Assembly: GCA_900550615.1 (NCBI GenBank)
Contig: URSX01000035.1
Coordinates: forward strand, 1 to 15,751
DNA length: 15,751 bases
Direction of reading: 5' to 3'
Source of the DNA: an uncultured Eubacteriales bacterium
Lineage (GTDB): Bacteria; Bacillota; Clostridia; Oscillospirales; Oscillospiraceae
The notes below the pieces were generated by a model that saw nothing but the letters and a program-made list of their open reading frames with translations, did not search any database and was not told where the DNA came from. A program made the position numbers and the translations under genes. Numbering within the stretch: position 1 is the stretch's first letter; every line of letters starts with the position of its first letter. Of this stretch, positions 1 through 9,121 are shown one piece after another.

Positions 1-4
1 TCCC

Positions 5-34
5 GCGGGCGGGGTAGAACCCCGCCCCTACGGA
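5..34 (-). repeat. GTAG-type REP-like hairpin, copy 1
   Basis: Arms GGGCGGGG (7-14) and CCCCGCCC (20-27) enclose a 5-nt loop. Read on the minus strand, GTAG stands immediately before the stem. This is the arrangement known for REP elements recognised by RAYT (IS200/IS605-like) transposases. Assignment to that class is inference. Confidence 0.6.
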
Positions 35-61
35 GGGGTTGCAAGAGGCGTGGGAAAAGAA

Positions 62-118
62 TCCCCCAGTCACGGCTTCGCCGCGACAGTCCCCTTTAGG
101 CAAGGGGGCCGAGGGGAC
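62..118 (+). repeat. Palindromic intergenic repeat (third hairpin type)
   Basis: A small hairpin CGGC-ttc-GCCG is followed by CCCCTT (91-96) and AAGGGG (102-107) arms around a short loop. Only one copy is in the window, so its repeat status rests on its similarity in style to the surrounding hairpins. It has no coding signal. Confidence 0.35.
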
Positions 119-125
119 GGGGGAT

Positions 126-177
126 GCGGATTGCCACGGGCGCTTTGCGCCCTCGCAATGACAGTGTTTTTGCAAGG
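126..177 (+). repeat. ATTGC/GCAAT-bounded hairpin repeat, copy 1
   Basis: Outer arms ATTGC (130-134) and GCAAT (155-159) enclose inner arms GGGCGC (138-143) and GCGCCC (147-152). They are followed by the tail ATGACA and TTTTTGCAAGG. The same outer arms and tail, with a different inner stem, recur at 12929-12987 and, decayed, at 13103-13156. Confidence 0.65.
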
Positions 178-192
178 AGCCGGTGCAAGTCC

Positions 193-224
193 GGGCGGCG
201 GGCTGTGGTCAGCCCGCCCTACGG
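193..224 (-). repeat. GTAG-type REP-like hairpin, copy 2
   Basis: Arms GGCGGGCT (197-204) and AGCCCGCC (211-218) form a perfect 8-bp stem. CCTACGG follows on the + strand, which is CCGTAGG before the stem on the minus strand. Confidence 0.6.
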
Positions 225-249
225 AAGCGTATCAAAGAGTACAGTAACC

Positions 250-277
250 GGGGCGTCGGGGACGCCGCCCCCTACGG
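250..277 (-). repeat. GTAG-type REP-like hairpin, copy 3
   Basis: GGGGCGTC and GACGCCgCCCC form an imperfect stem followed by CCTACGG. It is nearly identical to the copy at 9047-9073 in the infB-rbfA gap. Confidence 0.6.
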
Positions 278-317
278 ACATGCACAAGAAGTGCATCTGT
301 TATCAGACAGGGCGATG

Positions 318-335
318 AGGGGAGCGCCCCTACGG
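318..335 (-). repeat. GTAG-type REP-like hairpin, copy 4 (short)
   Basis: A short stem AGGGG-agcg-CCCCT is followed by ACGG, leaving GTAG at the stem base on the minus strand. It is the weakest member of the cluster. Confidence 0.45.
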
Positions 336-357
336 ATGGCATGAAGTGCGGTGGGAT

Positions 358-384
358 GGGCGACCGCAAGGGTCGCCCCTACGG
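358..384 (-). repeat. GTAG-type REP-like hairpin, copy 5
   Basis: Arms GGGCGACC (358-365) and GGTCGCCC (371-378) with a GCAAG loop are followed by CCTACGG. An almost identical copy lies at 13047-13073. Confidence 0.65.
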
Positions 385-414
385 ACGCATTATTAATTAA
401 TAGTACAGTGGGGC

Positions 415-442
415 GGGACGATGTAGGCATCGTCCCCTACGA
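415..442 (-). repeat. GTAG-type REP-like hairpin, copy 6
   Basis: A perfect 9-bp stem GGGACGATG (415-423) and CATCGTCCC (428-436) has loop TAGG and is followed by CCTACGA. The stem sequence is unrelated to copies 1-5, but the GTAG flank is kept. Confidence 0.6.
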
Positions 443-494
443 AATGGCATGGGGCTGTATGGGCGGTGGCGCGGATGTCCCCTGTGGGTTCATT

Positions 495-524
495 TTGGTT
501 TTAGTTACATAGGGAAAATTATAT
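495..524 (+). promoter_or_regulatory. Possible sigma-A promoter for mutS2
   Basis: TTGGTT (495-500) and TTATAT (519-524) are 18 bases apart and lie just upstream of the mutS2 ribosome binding site. The local AT-richness contrasts with the GC-rich surroundings. Both boxes are imperfect. Confidence 0.35.
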
Positions 525-549
525 TTCCAAGGCAAAAGAGGAATATTCC

Positions 550-2937
550 ATGAATACATTATTTGAAAAATCCATACGGACGCTGGAGCTGCCGGTGGTT
601 CTGGAGACACTGGCTTCTCTGGCAGTGAGCGACGCGGCCAAGGAGAAATGCCGGGCTCTCGCGCCGGTGTGCGATCTGGAGGAGGCCCTGCACTTGCAGG
701 AGGAGACCCAGAGCGCACGGGAGCGGCTGGGTCTTTACGGCAGCCCCAGCTTTTCGGGGGTGAAGGATGTGTCCCGGGCGCTGAACCGGGCCGACCACGG
801 CGGGGTGCTGAACACAAGGGAGCTGCTGGATGTGGCGGACCTGCTGACGGCTTCCCGGCGGGTCTCGGAATACGACCGGGACCGGCAGGGGGAGAAATCC
901 GTGCTGGATCATCTCTTTTCCGCCCTGCACACCAACAAGTTTTTAGAAGATAAAATCCACGGAGCCATTCTGGACGAGGAGACCATTGCCGACTCCGCCA
1001 GCCCCGAGCTTGCCGACATCCGGCGCAAGATGCGTCTGGCGGCCAGCAAGGGCCGGCAGATTTTGCAGAAGATCATCTCCTCCCCCTCCTACGCCAAGGT
1101 CTTGCAGGAGGCCCTCATCACCCAGCGGGACGGACGGTTCGTGGTGCCGGTGAAAGCCGAGTGCAAGGGGAGCATCCCAGGCCTCGTCCACGACATCTCC
1201 TCCTCCGGGGCGACACTGTTCGTGGAGCCTATGGGCGTGGTGCAGGCCAACAACGAATTAAAAGAATTGCAGGCCCGGGAGGAAAAGGAAATTGACCGCA
1301 TTCTGCGCATTCTCTCCGGAGAGTGCGCGGCCCAGATGATGAACATCCTCTACGACTACGACATTCTGGTGCATCTGGACGTGATCTTCGCCCGGGGGCA
1401 GCTGAGCTACCGGATGAACGCCGCCAAGCCCATCCTGGCCCGGAAGGGCGGCATCGTACTGCGCCGGGCCAGGCACCCGCTGCTGGACCAGGCCAAGGCG
1501 GTGCCGATCTCCCTGGAGCTGGGCAATTCCTATGACACCCTGGTCATCACCGGTCCCAATACCGGCGGCAAAACGGTGACGCTGAAAACCATCGGGCTGC
1601 TGACGCTGATGGCCCAGTGCGGGCTGCAGATCCCCGCCGACGACGGGTGCAGGCTGCGGGTCTTTGACCGGGTGCTGGCGGATGTGGGTGACGAGCAGAG
1701 CATTGAGCAGAGCTTGTCCACCTTCTCGGCCCACATGTCCAACACCGTGGAAATTCTGCGCCAGGCGGACGAGAACAGCCTGCTGCTCTTCGACGAGCTG
1801 GGCGCGGGCACCGACCCGGTGGAGGGGGCGGCCTTGGCCATTGCCATCATCCAGAACGGGCGCAGCAAGGGCTCCCTCATCGCCGCCACCACCCATTACG
1901 CAGAGATGAAGACCTTCGCTATGACCACAGCGGGGGTGGAAAACGCCAGCTGTGAGTTCGACGTGGCCACCCTGCGGCCTACCTATCGGCTGCTCATCGG
2001 CATCCCCGGCAAGTCCAACGCCTTTGCAATTTCCCGGCGACTGGGCCTTGACGAGGAGGTTATTGCCGCCGCTAAGGCCCAGATGGACAGCGAGTCCATC
2101 CGCTTTGAGGATGTGCTGACCCAGCTGGAGGAGAAGCGCCAGCGGCTGGAGAAGGCCCAGGCTGAGGCGGACCGGCTGTGGCAGCAGAGCCAGGAGGATG
2201 CCCGGAAGGCCCGGACCTTCCGGGAGCAGATGGAAAAGGCCAAGGAAAACGCCCGGAGCAAGGGCGAAAACGAGGCCAGGCGCATTGTGCGGCAGGCACA
2301 GCAGCAGGTGGACGAAATCTTCGCAGAGCTGGACGCACTGCGCAAGAAAATGCAGCAGCAGGCGGATTTCCAGGCCATCAACGACGCGAAGGTGTCGGCG
2401 AGGAAGCACATGAACGCCGCCCAGGAGGCCCTGCACCTGCGGGAGGAGACACCGGAGCCGGAGAAGCCATCGCGGCCCATTGCGGCCGGGGATCGGGTGG
2501 AGCTGCCCGGGGTGCGCACCGCCGCCACGGTGGTGCAGGTGAACGGGGACGGAAGCCTGGTTTTGCAGGCAGGAAAGATGAAAATGACCGCAAAGCCCGG
2601 ACAGGTGCGGCTCATTGAGGGCCAGCCCCAGCAGAAAAAGCAGCCCATGGCACCCAAGACCACCCCCGTGCCCACGCTGCATCTGGAGCGGCGGGCAAGC
2701 TCGGAGCTGGACATTCGGGGGTATGAGACTCTGGAGGCCGAGAGCGTGGTGGAAAACTATCTGGATGCCGCCGTCATGGCCAAGCTGGAGACGGTGACCA
2801 TCATCCACGGCAAGGGAACAGGCGCCCTGCGCAAGGCGGTACATGAAATTTTGAGGCGCAGCAAGGTGGTCAAGAGCTTCCGTCTGGGCCGATACGGCGA
2901 GGGCGAGGCCGGGGTGACGGTGGTGGAGCTGAAGTGA
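550..2937 (+). CDS. mutS2: Endonuclease MutS2 / ribosome-rescue ATPase
   Basis: This is full-length MutS2 (795 aa), a cytoplasmic ABC-type ATPase with a C-terminal Smr domain. The family is linked to suppression of homologous recombination and, in Bacillus subtilis, to rescue of collided ribosomes. The MutS-like lever/clamp region covers about residues 1-300. The Walker A motif GPNTGGKT starts at G335 and Walker B LLLFDELGAGTD has D415-E416. A charged coiled coil lies at about 515-625 and a KOW-like segment (GDRVELPG) at about 645-690. The Smr domain starts near 718 with LDIRG (D721-G724) and HGKGTG (H753), the residues expected of an active Smr nuclease. The start is ATG with AAGAGG about eight bases upstream. 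It probably forms its own transcription unit, since the HPr gene downstream has a separate promoter. Confidence 0.96.
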   Translation: MNTLFEKSIRTLELPVVLETLASLAVSDAAKEKCRALAPVCDLEEALHLQEETQSARERLGLYGSPSFSGVKDVSRALNRADHGGVLNTRELLDVADLLTASRRVSEYDRDRQGEKSVLDHLFSALHTNKFLEDKIHGAILDEETIADSASPELADIRRKMRLAASKGRQILQKIISSPSYAKVLQEALITQRDGRFVVPVKAECKGSIPGLVHDISSSGATLFVEPMGVVQANNELKELQAREEKEIDRILRILSGECAAQMMNILYDYDILVHLDVIFARGQLSYRMNAAKPILARKGGIVLRRARHPLLDQAKAVPISLELGNSYDTLVITGPNTGGKTVTLKTIGLLTLMAQCGLQIPADDGCRLRVFDRVLADVGDEQSIEQSLSTFSAHMSNTVEILRQADENSLLLFDELGAGTDPVEGAALAIAIIQNGRSKGSLIAATTHYAEMKTFAMTTAGVENASCEFDVATLRPTYRLLIGIPGKSNAFAISRRLGLDEEVIAAAKAQMDSESIRFEDVLTQLEEKRQRLEKAQAEADRLWQQSQEDARKARTFREQMEKAKENARSKGENEARRIVRQAQQQVDEIFAELDALRKKMQQQADFQAINDAKVSARKHMNAAQEALHLREETPEPEKPSRPIAAGDRVELPGVRTAATVVQVNGDGSLVLQAGKMKMTAKPGQVRLIEGQPQQKKQPMAPKTTPVPTLHLERRASSELDIRGYETLEAESVVENYLDAAVMAKLETVTIIHGKGTGALRKAVHEILRRSKVVKSFRLGRYGEGEAGVTVVELK

Positions 2938-3097
2938 TACGCGGGTGCGCGAAGTGCGAATAGAAGCGGAAAGGCGGGTGGTTGGATTTGGCCGGGGCTG
3001 ATGATTATGGCGAAACGGAATGGGTTTGTTTTGTGGGAAAAGTAAAAATTCATCCGTGTTTTACCGGGGTTTGTCGCTTTTTTCGTGGTTTTTGCCA

Positions 3098-3125
3098 TTG
3101 CAATCCCGCCCTCTATCCGTATAAT
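3098..3125 (+). promoter_or_regulatory. Sigma-A-type promoter for the HPr gene
   Basis: TTGCAA (3098-3103) and a consensus TATAAT (3120-3125) are separated by 16 bases, about 60 bases ahead of the HPr start codon. The 249-bp gap after mutS2 is more AT-rich than the genes and shows no coding potential and no clear mutS2 terminator. Confidence 0.6.
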
Positions 3126-3186
3126 TAAAGATGGTTAAGAAGGATTCATTCCGAATAACTTGCTGTGCGTAAAGGAGAAGAGGAAT

Positions 3187-3450
3187 ATGTATACACAGGA
3201 AGTCACCGTGAAGAACGAAGTCGGGCTGCACGCCAGACCCGCTACCTACTTCATTCAGAAGGCCAATGAGTTCAAGTGCGGCATTTGGGTGGAGAAGGAT
3301 GAGCGCCGCGTAAACGCCAAGAGCCTGCTGGGGGTACTGAGCCTGGGCATCGTGGGCGGCACTACCATCACTCTGATCGCTGACGGCGCAGACGAAAAGG
3401 AAGCCGTAGCGGCCCTGTCGGAGCTGATCAACAGCAACTTTGGCGAATAA
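3187..3450 (+). CDS. ptsH: Phosphocarrier protein HPr
   Basis: This 87-aa HPr-family protein is the cytoplasmic phosphocarrier that passes phosphate from enzyme I to sugar-specific PTS IIA domains. The active-site motif GLHARPA places the phosphorylated histidine at H15. The regulatory serine is S46 in NAKSLLGVLSLG, as in Firmicutes HPr phosphorylated by HPr kinase/phosphorylase for carbon catabolite control. Both sites being present argues for true HPr rather than Crh, which lacks His15. The chosen ATG starts the family's MYTQEVTV strand and has AAAGGAG (3171-3177) nine bases upstream. An in-frame TTG at 3160 would add nine unlikely residues. The gene is monocistronic, with its own promoter and a terminator-like hairpin directly after it. 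No ptsI is in the window. Confidence 0.93.
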   Translation: MYTQEVTVKNEVGLHARPATYFIQKANEFKCGIWVEKDERRVNAKSLLGVLSLGIVGGTTITLIADGADEKEAVAALSELINSNFGE

Positions 3451-3458
3451 AGTGCAAG

Positions 3459-3491
3459 AAAAGCGAAGCGGCTGGGACCGCTTCGCTTTTG
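3459..3491 (+). terminator. Terminator-like hairpin after the HPr gene
   Basis: A perfect 13-bp inverted repeat (arms 3459-3471 and 3478-3490, loop CTGGGA) follows nine bases after the stop codon. The 3' arm ends in CTTTT but the T run is short. The A/T-symmetric arms suggest it could work in either direction. Confidence 0.7.
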
Positions 3492-3541
3492 CATATCGAA
3501 GAAATTTTATCGGGAGTCTGTCTCCGTATTGCAAAAAACGC

Positions 3542-3570
3542 TTGCATTGGCGGCATTTATATGGTATAGT
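3542..3570 (+). promoter_or_regulatory. Sigma-A promoter of the rimP-nusA-infB operon
   Basis: TTGCAT (3542-3547) and TATAGT (3565-3570) are separated by exactly 17 bases, in an AT-rich stretch. It lies about 100 bases before rimP and just upstream of a leader hairpin with a T run, so transcripts would carry that attenuator. Confidence 0.7.
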
Positions 3571-3595
3571 GTAAGCAGTAAGGTATGTGTTTCGC

Positions 3596-3623
3596 AGAGT
3601 GGACTTCCCGGTCCGCTCTTTTT
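3596..3623 (+). terminator. Leader terminator/attenuator upstream of rimP
   Basis: AGAGtGGAC (3596-3604) pairs with GTCCgCTCT (3611-3619) around TTCCCG and runs directly into five T residues. It sits between the operon promoter and rimP, so it would end transcription before the first gene unless read through. Similar AGAG...CTCTTTTT hairpins ahead of rimP are familiar in Firmicutes. Its regulator cannot be told from the sequence. No alternative antiterminator pairing was obvious. Confidence 0.7.
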
Positions 3624-3671
3624 GTTGGCTAATTTGCGATCCTTAAAATTGTGGAAATGTGAGGACATTCG

Positions 3672-4127
3672 ATGAAAAAGGTGACGGAAATCGTGGCGGA
3701 GCTGGCTGCGCCCGTGGTGGAGGAGTTCGGCTGCCAGCTGTGGGACACGGAGTATGTGCGGGAGGCCGGCCAGTGGTATCTGCGGCTGTATCTGGACAAG
3801 GACGGCGGCGTGGATATCCTGGACTGTGAAAACGTCAGCCGGAGGGTCAGCGACCTGCTGGATCAGGCGGACCCCATTGAGGGCAGCTATGTGTTCGAGG
3901 TGTCCTCCGCCGGGGCGGAGCGACAACTGAAGCGGCCGTCGGACTTTGAGAAATTCATCGGCAGTCCCGTGCTGCTGAAAACCTACCAGAACCGGGACGG
4001 GCGGAAGGAATTTGCCGGGGTGCTGAAGGAGTACGACAGCGGCGCGGTGGTGCTGGAAATGGGCAGACAGGAGCTGCGGTTCGAGAAAAACGAGATCGCC
4101 ATGGTGCGGCTGCGCATAGTATTCTGA
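3672..4127 (+). CDS. rimP: Ribosome maturation factor RimP
   Basis: This 151-aa RimP (YlxS) protein is needed for 30S subunit assembly. The N-terminal alpha/beta domain (about 1-80) includes the family signature FEVSSAGAERQLKRPSDF. Most homologues read SSPGLERPL at that place, so Pro is replaced by Ala here. The C-terminal Sm-like barrel (about 85-151) covers FIGSPVLLKTY through FEKNEIAMVRL. The start is ATG with GAGGA six bases upstream. It is the first gene of the operon, downstream of a promoter and a leader terminator. An 87-bp gap separates it from nusA. Confidence 0.95.
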   Translation: MKKVTEIVAELAAPVVEEFGCQLWDTEYVREAGQWYLRLYLDKDGGVDILDCENVSRRVSDLLDQADPIEGSYVFEVSSAGAERQLKRPSDFEKFIGSPVLLKTYQNRDGRKEFAGVLKEYDSGAVVLEMGRQELRFEKNEIAMVRLRIVF

Positions 4128-4214
4128 CCCGGCGAAACACTTCGTTCTTACCTGCTTTATGACAGTTCAATTTGTGATTCATGATTTTTCTAATACAGAA
4201 CAGGAGATTCAGCT

Positions 4215-5285
4215 ATGAAATGTGAAGAGATCTTTGCCGCTCTGGCGCTGCTGGAAAAGGAGCGCGGCATCCCGCAGGATTTTATGTTGGAAAAGATCGT
4301 GCAGGCTCTGGTGACCGCCTACAAGCGTGACCACGAGGACGTGGAAAACGTGGTGGTGGACGTGAACGAGGAAAAGCACGACCTGAAGATGTTCGTGGAG
4401 AAGACCGTGGTGGAGGAAGTGGAAAACCCCGCCGCAGAAATCTCCGCCGAGGAGGCCAAGGCCATCTCCGCCAAGTACCACGTAGGCGACACCGTGCGCT
4501 TCCCGGTGAAAAATGTGGACTTCGGCCGTATCGCCGCCGGCAACGGCAAGCAGGTGATCATCCAGGGTCTGCGGGAGGCCGAGCACGGCATGATCTACGA
4601 TGAGTTCAACTCCAAGCAGCATGAGATCCTTACGGCCACCGTGCTGCGCATCGATCCCCGTACCGGCAACGCCACCGTGCGTCTGGGTTCCGGCGCCGAC
4701 GCCACCGACGCGGTGCTGCTGCTGGGTGAACAGGTCAACGGCGAGCAGTACTACGAGGGTCAGATCCTGAAGGTCTACCTGGTGGAGGTGCGCCGGGGCA
4801 GCCGGGGCCCGCAGATGCTCATCTCCCGGACCCATCCGGGGCTGGTGAAGCGGCTGTTTGAACTGGAGGTGCCGGAGATTTTCGACGGGACGGTGGAAAT
4901 TCGCTCCATCGCCCGGGAGGCCGGCAGCCGCACCAAGATGGCCGTATACTCCTCCGACGAAAATGTGGATCCCATCGGCGCATGCGTAGGCCCCCGGGGC
5001 CAGCGGGTGAATGCCATTGTGGAGGAGCTCCGGGGCGAGAAGATCGACATCGTGCCCTACAGCGACGACCCGGCGGAGTTTGTGGCCGCCGCGCTGGCGC
5101 CGGCAGACGTCATCAGCGTGCAGCTGGCGGAGGAGGGCAAGGCCTGCCGGGCCATCGTGCCGGACGATCAGCTGAGCCTGGCCATCGGCAAGGAGGGGCA
5201 GAATGCCCGCCTGGCTGCGCGGCTTACCGGCTACAAGATCGACATCAAGCCCGCCTCCTATCACGAGGAGGAAGCGGCTGAGTAA
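4215..5285 (+). CDS. nusA: Transcription termination/antitermination factor NusA
   Basis: This 356-aa NusA binds RNA polymerase and nascent RNA, modulating pausing, intrinsic termination and antitermination. The order is an N-terminal RNAP-binding domain (about 1-125), S1 domain (about 135-205), KH1 with GPRGQRV (G259-) and KH2 with IGKEGQNARLAARLTG (G325-). It ends soon after KH2, as in other Firmicutes, without the acidic repeats of proteobacterial NusA. The start is ATG with AGGAGA (4202-4207) eight bases upstream. The usual tight junction to ylxR is broken by a 179-bp hairpin element that begins four bases after the stop codon. Confidence 0.97.
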   Translation: MKCEEIFAALALLEKERGIPQDFMLEKIVQALVTAYKRDHEDVENVVVDVNEEKHDLKMFVEKTVVEEVENPAAEISAEEAKAISAKYHVGDTVRFPVKNVDFGRIAAGNGKQVIIQGLREAEHGMIYDEFNSKQHEILTATVLRIDPRTGNATVRLGSGADATDAVLLLGEQVNGEQYYEGQILKVYLVEVRRGSRGPQMLISRTHPGLVKRLFELEVPEIFDGTVEIRSIAREAGSRTKMAVYSSDENVDPIGACVGPRGQRVNAIVEELRGEKIDIVPYSDDPAEFVAAALAPADVISVQLAEEGKACRAIVPDDQLSLAIGKEGQNARLAARLTGYKIDIKPASYHEEEAAE

Positions 5286-5288
5286 GAA

Positions 5289-5467
5289 GCCTCGCAGAGT
5301 TCGCGTCCGCAGACGCGAAAAATTGAGATCATTTTCTCTCGCGACATGCGCGTGAGAGAAAATACTGCTCAGGCTGCCAGTGTGGAATTTTGAGCCATGG
5401 GCTCAAAATTATGCGCGCAGCAGACTGCGAGCCTTTTGTCGGAAAATTCCAGAGGAATTTTCGACAG
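5289..5467 (+). repeat. Family-1 hairpin-chain element, copy 1 (nusA-ylxR gap)
   Basis: Four hairpins stand in a row. H1 is TTCGCGTC/GACGCGAA (5300-5319). H2 is ATTTTCTCTC/GAGAGAAAAT (5331-5363). H3 is AATTTTGAGCC/GGCTCAAAATT (5386-5410). H4 is GTCGgAAAATTCC/GGAATTTTCGAC (5438-5465). An inverted copy lies at 12580-12760. The spacers are conserved, while the H3 and H4 arms change in a compensatory way between copies. None of the hairpins has a T run. No flanking duplication is visible for this copy. The element has no coding capacity. Confidence 0.9.
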
Positions 5468-5488
5468 CATAAACTAGGGAGGTACGCC

Positions 5489-5755
5489 ATGCAGAAGCAG
5501 CGAAAAATTCCCCAGCGGCAATGTGTGGGGTGCCGCACAATGAAGGATAAAAAGGCTCTGGTACGCATCGTAAAGACCCCGGAGGGGGAGATCTGCGTGG
5601 ACGCCACGGGGAAAAAATCCGGGCGGGGAGCCTACATCTGCCCCGACGCGGAGTGCCTGCAGAAGGCCAGGAAGTCCCGGGCTCTGGAACGGGCCTTTGA
5701 GACGGCCATCGGACAGGACATTTATGAGGCGCTGCAGGCGCAGATCGAGGGCTGA
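5489..5755 (+). CDS. ylxR: YlxR / RNase P modulator RnpM
   Basis: This 88-aa protein of the YlxR (DUF448) family has RQCVGCRTMKDKKALVRIV near the N terminus and the hallmark GRGAYICPDAECLQKARK. YlxR binds RNA, and recent work on the family ties it to RNase P RNA (name RnpM). The chosen ATG has AGGGAGG (5476-5482) six bases upstream and gives the family's usual MQKQRKIPQRQC start. An upstream in-frame ATG at 5390 would translate part of the hairpin element and is rejected. It ends two bases before ylxQ. The leader contains the end of the repeat element. Confidence 0.93.
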   Translation: MQKQRKIPQRQCVGCRTMKDKKALVRIVKTPEGEICVDATGKKSGRGAYICPDAECLQKARKSRALERAFETAIGQDIYEALQAQIEG

Positions 5756-5757
5756 GC

Positions 5758-6375
5758 ATGGAGAAAATTCTGTCTATGATCGGCCTGGCCCACAAGGCGG
5801 GCCGGGTGGAGATCGGCGAGGAGCCGGTGGGCTCGGCGGCCCGGGCCAAAAAGGCGCGGATCATCCTGGTAGCGGGCGATGCCGCGGCAGGCTCCGTGCG
5901 GCGGGCCATGGCCTTCGCGGGCACGGGGAACTGCCTGTGCCTGGTGATCCCGACCACGAAGGAGGAGCTGGGAAGGGCATTGGGCCGCACCAGCTGCGCC
6001 ATGGCGGCGGTGACGGACATCGGCTTTGCAGACGCGGTGGCGAAAAAGCTGGCGGCGCTGGAGCCGGAGAAGTTCACAGGGGCCGCAGAGCGCATGGCCA
6101 TCAAGGCCCAGCGGGCCCGGGAGCGAAAGCTGGAGCAGCTGGCCCATGAGAGGAACGTGCGCACGGGCAAAAAACGCCCGCCAAAGCCCCTGGAAAAGGC
6201 CGCGCCGCCGGAACATGAGTCCCGGGGCGGCGGGGAGAAGAAAAAAACATCCCAACCGGCCAGGAAAGAGCGCGGCGCGGCGGCCAGAAGCCGTCAGAAG
6301 GCCCAGGCGCGGGTCAGATTCGAGGGCAGCAAGCCCGTGAAAAAGGGCAAAGGCTCCGGGCGCAAAAAATCGTAA
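5758..6375 (+). CDS. ylxQ: YlxQ-type L7Ae-family RNA-binding protein with long basic tail
   Basis: Residues 1 to about 103 match the L7Ae/L30e fold of the small YlxQ (RplGA) protein. It opens MEKILSMIGLAHKAGRVEIGEE and has IILVAGDAA and ELGRALGRTSCAMAAVTD. Family members usually have about 100 residues. This one has 205, the extra half being a low-complexity tail rich in Lys, Arg, Ala and Pro (for example KKRPPKPLEKAAPP and KPVKKGKGSGRKKS), probably disordered and RNA-binding. The ATG is two bases after the ylxR stop, which suggests translational coupling. No frameshift or internal stop marks the boundary. The role is inferred from family and operon (RNA/ribosome binding). Confidence 0.88.
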   Translation: MEKILSMIGLAHKAGRVEIGEEPVGSAARAKKARIILVAGDAAAGSVRRAMAFAGTGNCLCLVIPTTKEELGRALGRTSCAMAAVTDIGFADAVAKKLAALEPEKFTGAAERMAIKAQRARERKLEQLAHERNVRTGKKRPPKPLEKAAPPEHESRGGGEKKKTSQPARKERGAAARSRQKAQARVRFEGSKPVKKGKGSGRKKS

Positions 6376-6424
6376 ACTACTGCACACAGGTGCATTCGTA
6401 TCACAATGATGGAGGTGGCTTTAT

Positions 6425-8791
<2,367 letters not shown>

Positions 8792-8830
8792 GGAAAAGCT
8801 GCCGAGACAGGAATAACCCCGGTCGCCTTC

Positions 8831-8959
8831 CTGCGCAGCACGGCTGCGCCGCAGGTCGTGCGTACAAGTGTTTTGCAAAGCAAAACCTTGCTTTGGCGGA
8901 ATTCACTTCTGCCAAAGAAGATTTGATCCGGGGCCCCCATGAAACCCCGTTTCATGGGG
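8831..8959 (-). repeat. Family-2 hairpin-chain element, copy A
   Basis: Four consecutive hairpins occur: GCGCAGC/GCTGCGC (8833-8849); CAAGtGTTTTGC with GCAAAACcTTG (8865-8890); CTTTGGC/GCCAAAG (8891-8917); and CCCCATGAAA/TTTCATGGGG (8935-8959). Its reverse complement matches 10587-10712, sharing GAAGTGAATTCCGCC, GCAAGGTTTT and CTTGTACGC in the same order. The element is non-coding and lies between two copies of the infB 3' end. Confidence 0.87.
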
Positions 8960-8961
8960 AC

Positions 8962-9007
8962 AGGCGATATCATTGAGGCCTTTACTATGGAGGAGATTCC
9001 GCAGTAA
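8962..9007 (+). pseudogene. Stray duplicate of the infB 3' end
   Basis: This is 44/46 identical to 8746-8791, including the stop codon. It is cut off from infB by the hairpin element. In frame it could only be read from a small ATG frame at 8939 inside the element (22 codons, no ribosome binding site), so it is treated as a remnant. Both substitutions are silent third-position changes. Confidence 0.9.
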
Positions 9008-9046
9008 AAGGCGCGGTGGGACTATCCACAGTTGCCTAAGACAAGC

Positions 9047-9073
9047 GGGGCGTCGGGGACGCCGCCCCCTACA
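9047..9073 (-). repeat. GTAG-type REP-like hairpin, copy 7
   Basis: The stem GGGGCGTC with GACGCCgCCCC followed by CCTACAC is nearly identical to the copy at 250-277. On the minus strand GTAG stands at the stem base. Confidence 0.6.
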
Positions 9074-9092
9074 CACTGTGTAATGAGCCGAG

Positions 9093-9121
9093 GGGCGGGC
9101 GCTTCGCCCGCCCTGTTTTTT
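9093..9121 (+). terminator. Terminator-like hairpin upstream of rbfA
   Basis: GGGCGGGCG (9093-9101) pairs perfectly with CGCCCGCCC (9105-9113) around CTT, then TG and six T residues. By shape it is a strong intrinsic terminator, yet it lies inside the operon, 74 bases before rbfA. It may reduce expression of rbfA and the genes after it, or serve as a processing site. No obvious promoter follows it. Confidence 0.65.

Larger units (their letters stand above)
1..549. other. Repeat-rich non-coding region upstream of mutS2
   Basis: No credible gene is visible. Short open frames here have no ribosome binding site and translate the repeats themselves. The region holds six short hairpins that all end in CCTACGG or CCTACGA on the + strand, one ATTGC/GCAAT-bounded hairpin (126-177), and another palindromic stretch at 62-118 that contains CCCCTT/AAGGGG arms. 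Bases 443-549 have no repeat and carry the likely mutS2 promoter and ribosome binding site. Confidence 0.75.

Noticed and set aside
50..318. Two short + strand open frames at the left edge
   Set aside because: They overlap each other in different frames, cover hairpin repeats and have no ribosome binding site.
1..450. Cluster of similar hairpins considered as a CRISPR array
   Set aside because: Spacing is irregular, stems differ between copies, and no constant repeat of 24-40 bases with unique equal-length spacers exists.
5390..5488. An upstream ATG extending ylxR by 33 residues
   Set aside because: The extension is encoded by the family-1 element. The ATG at 5489 has a strong ribosome binding site and gives the family's normal N terminus.
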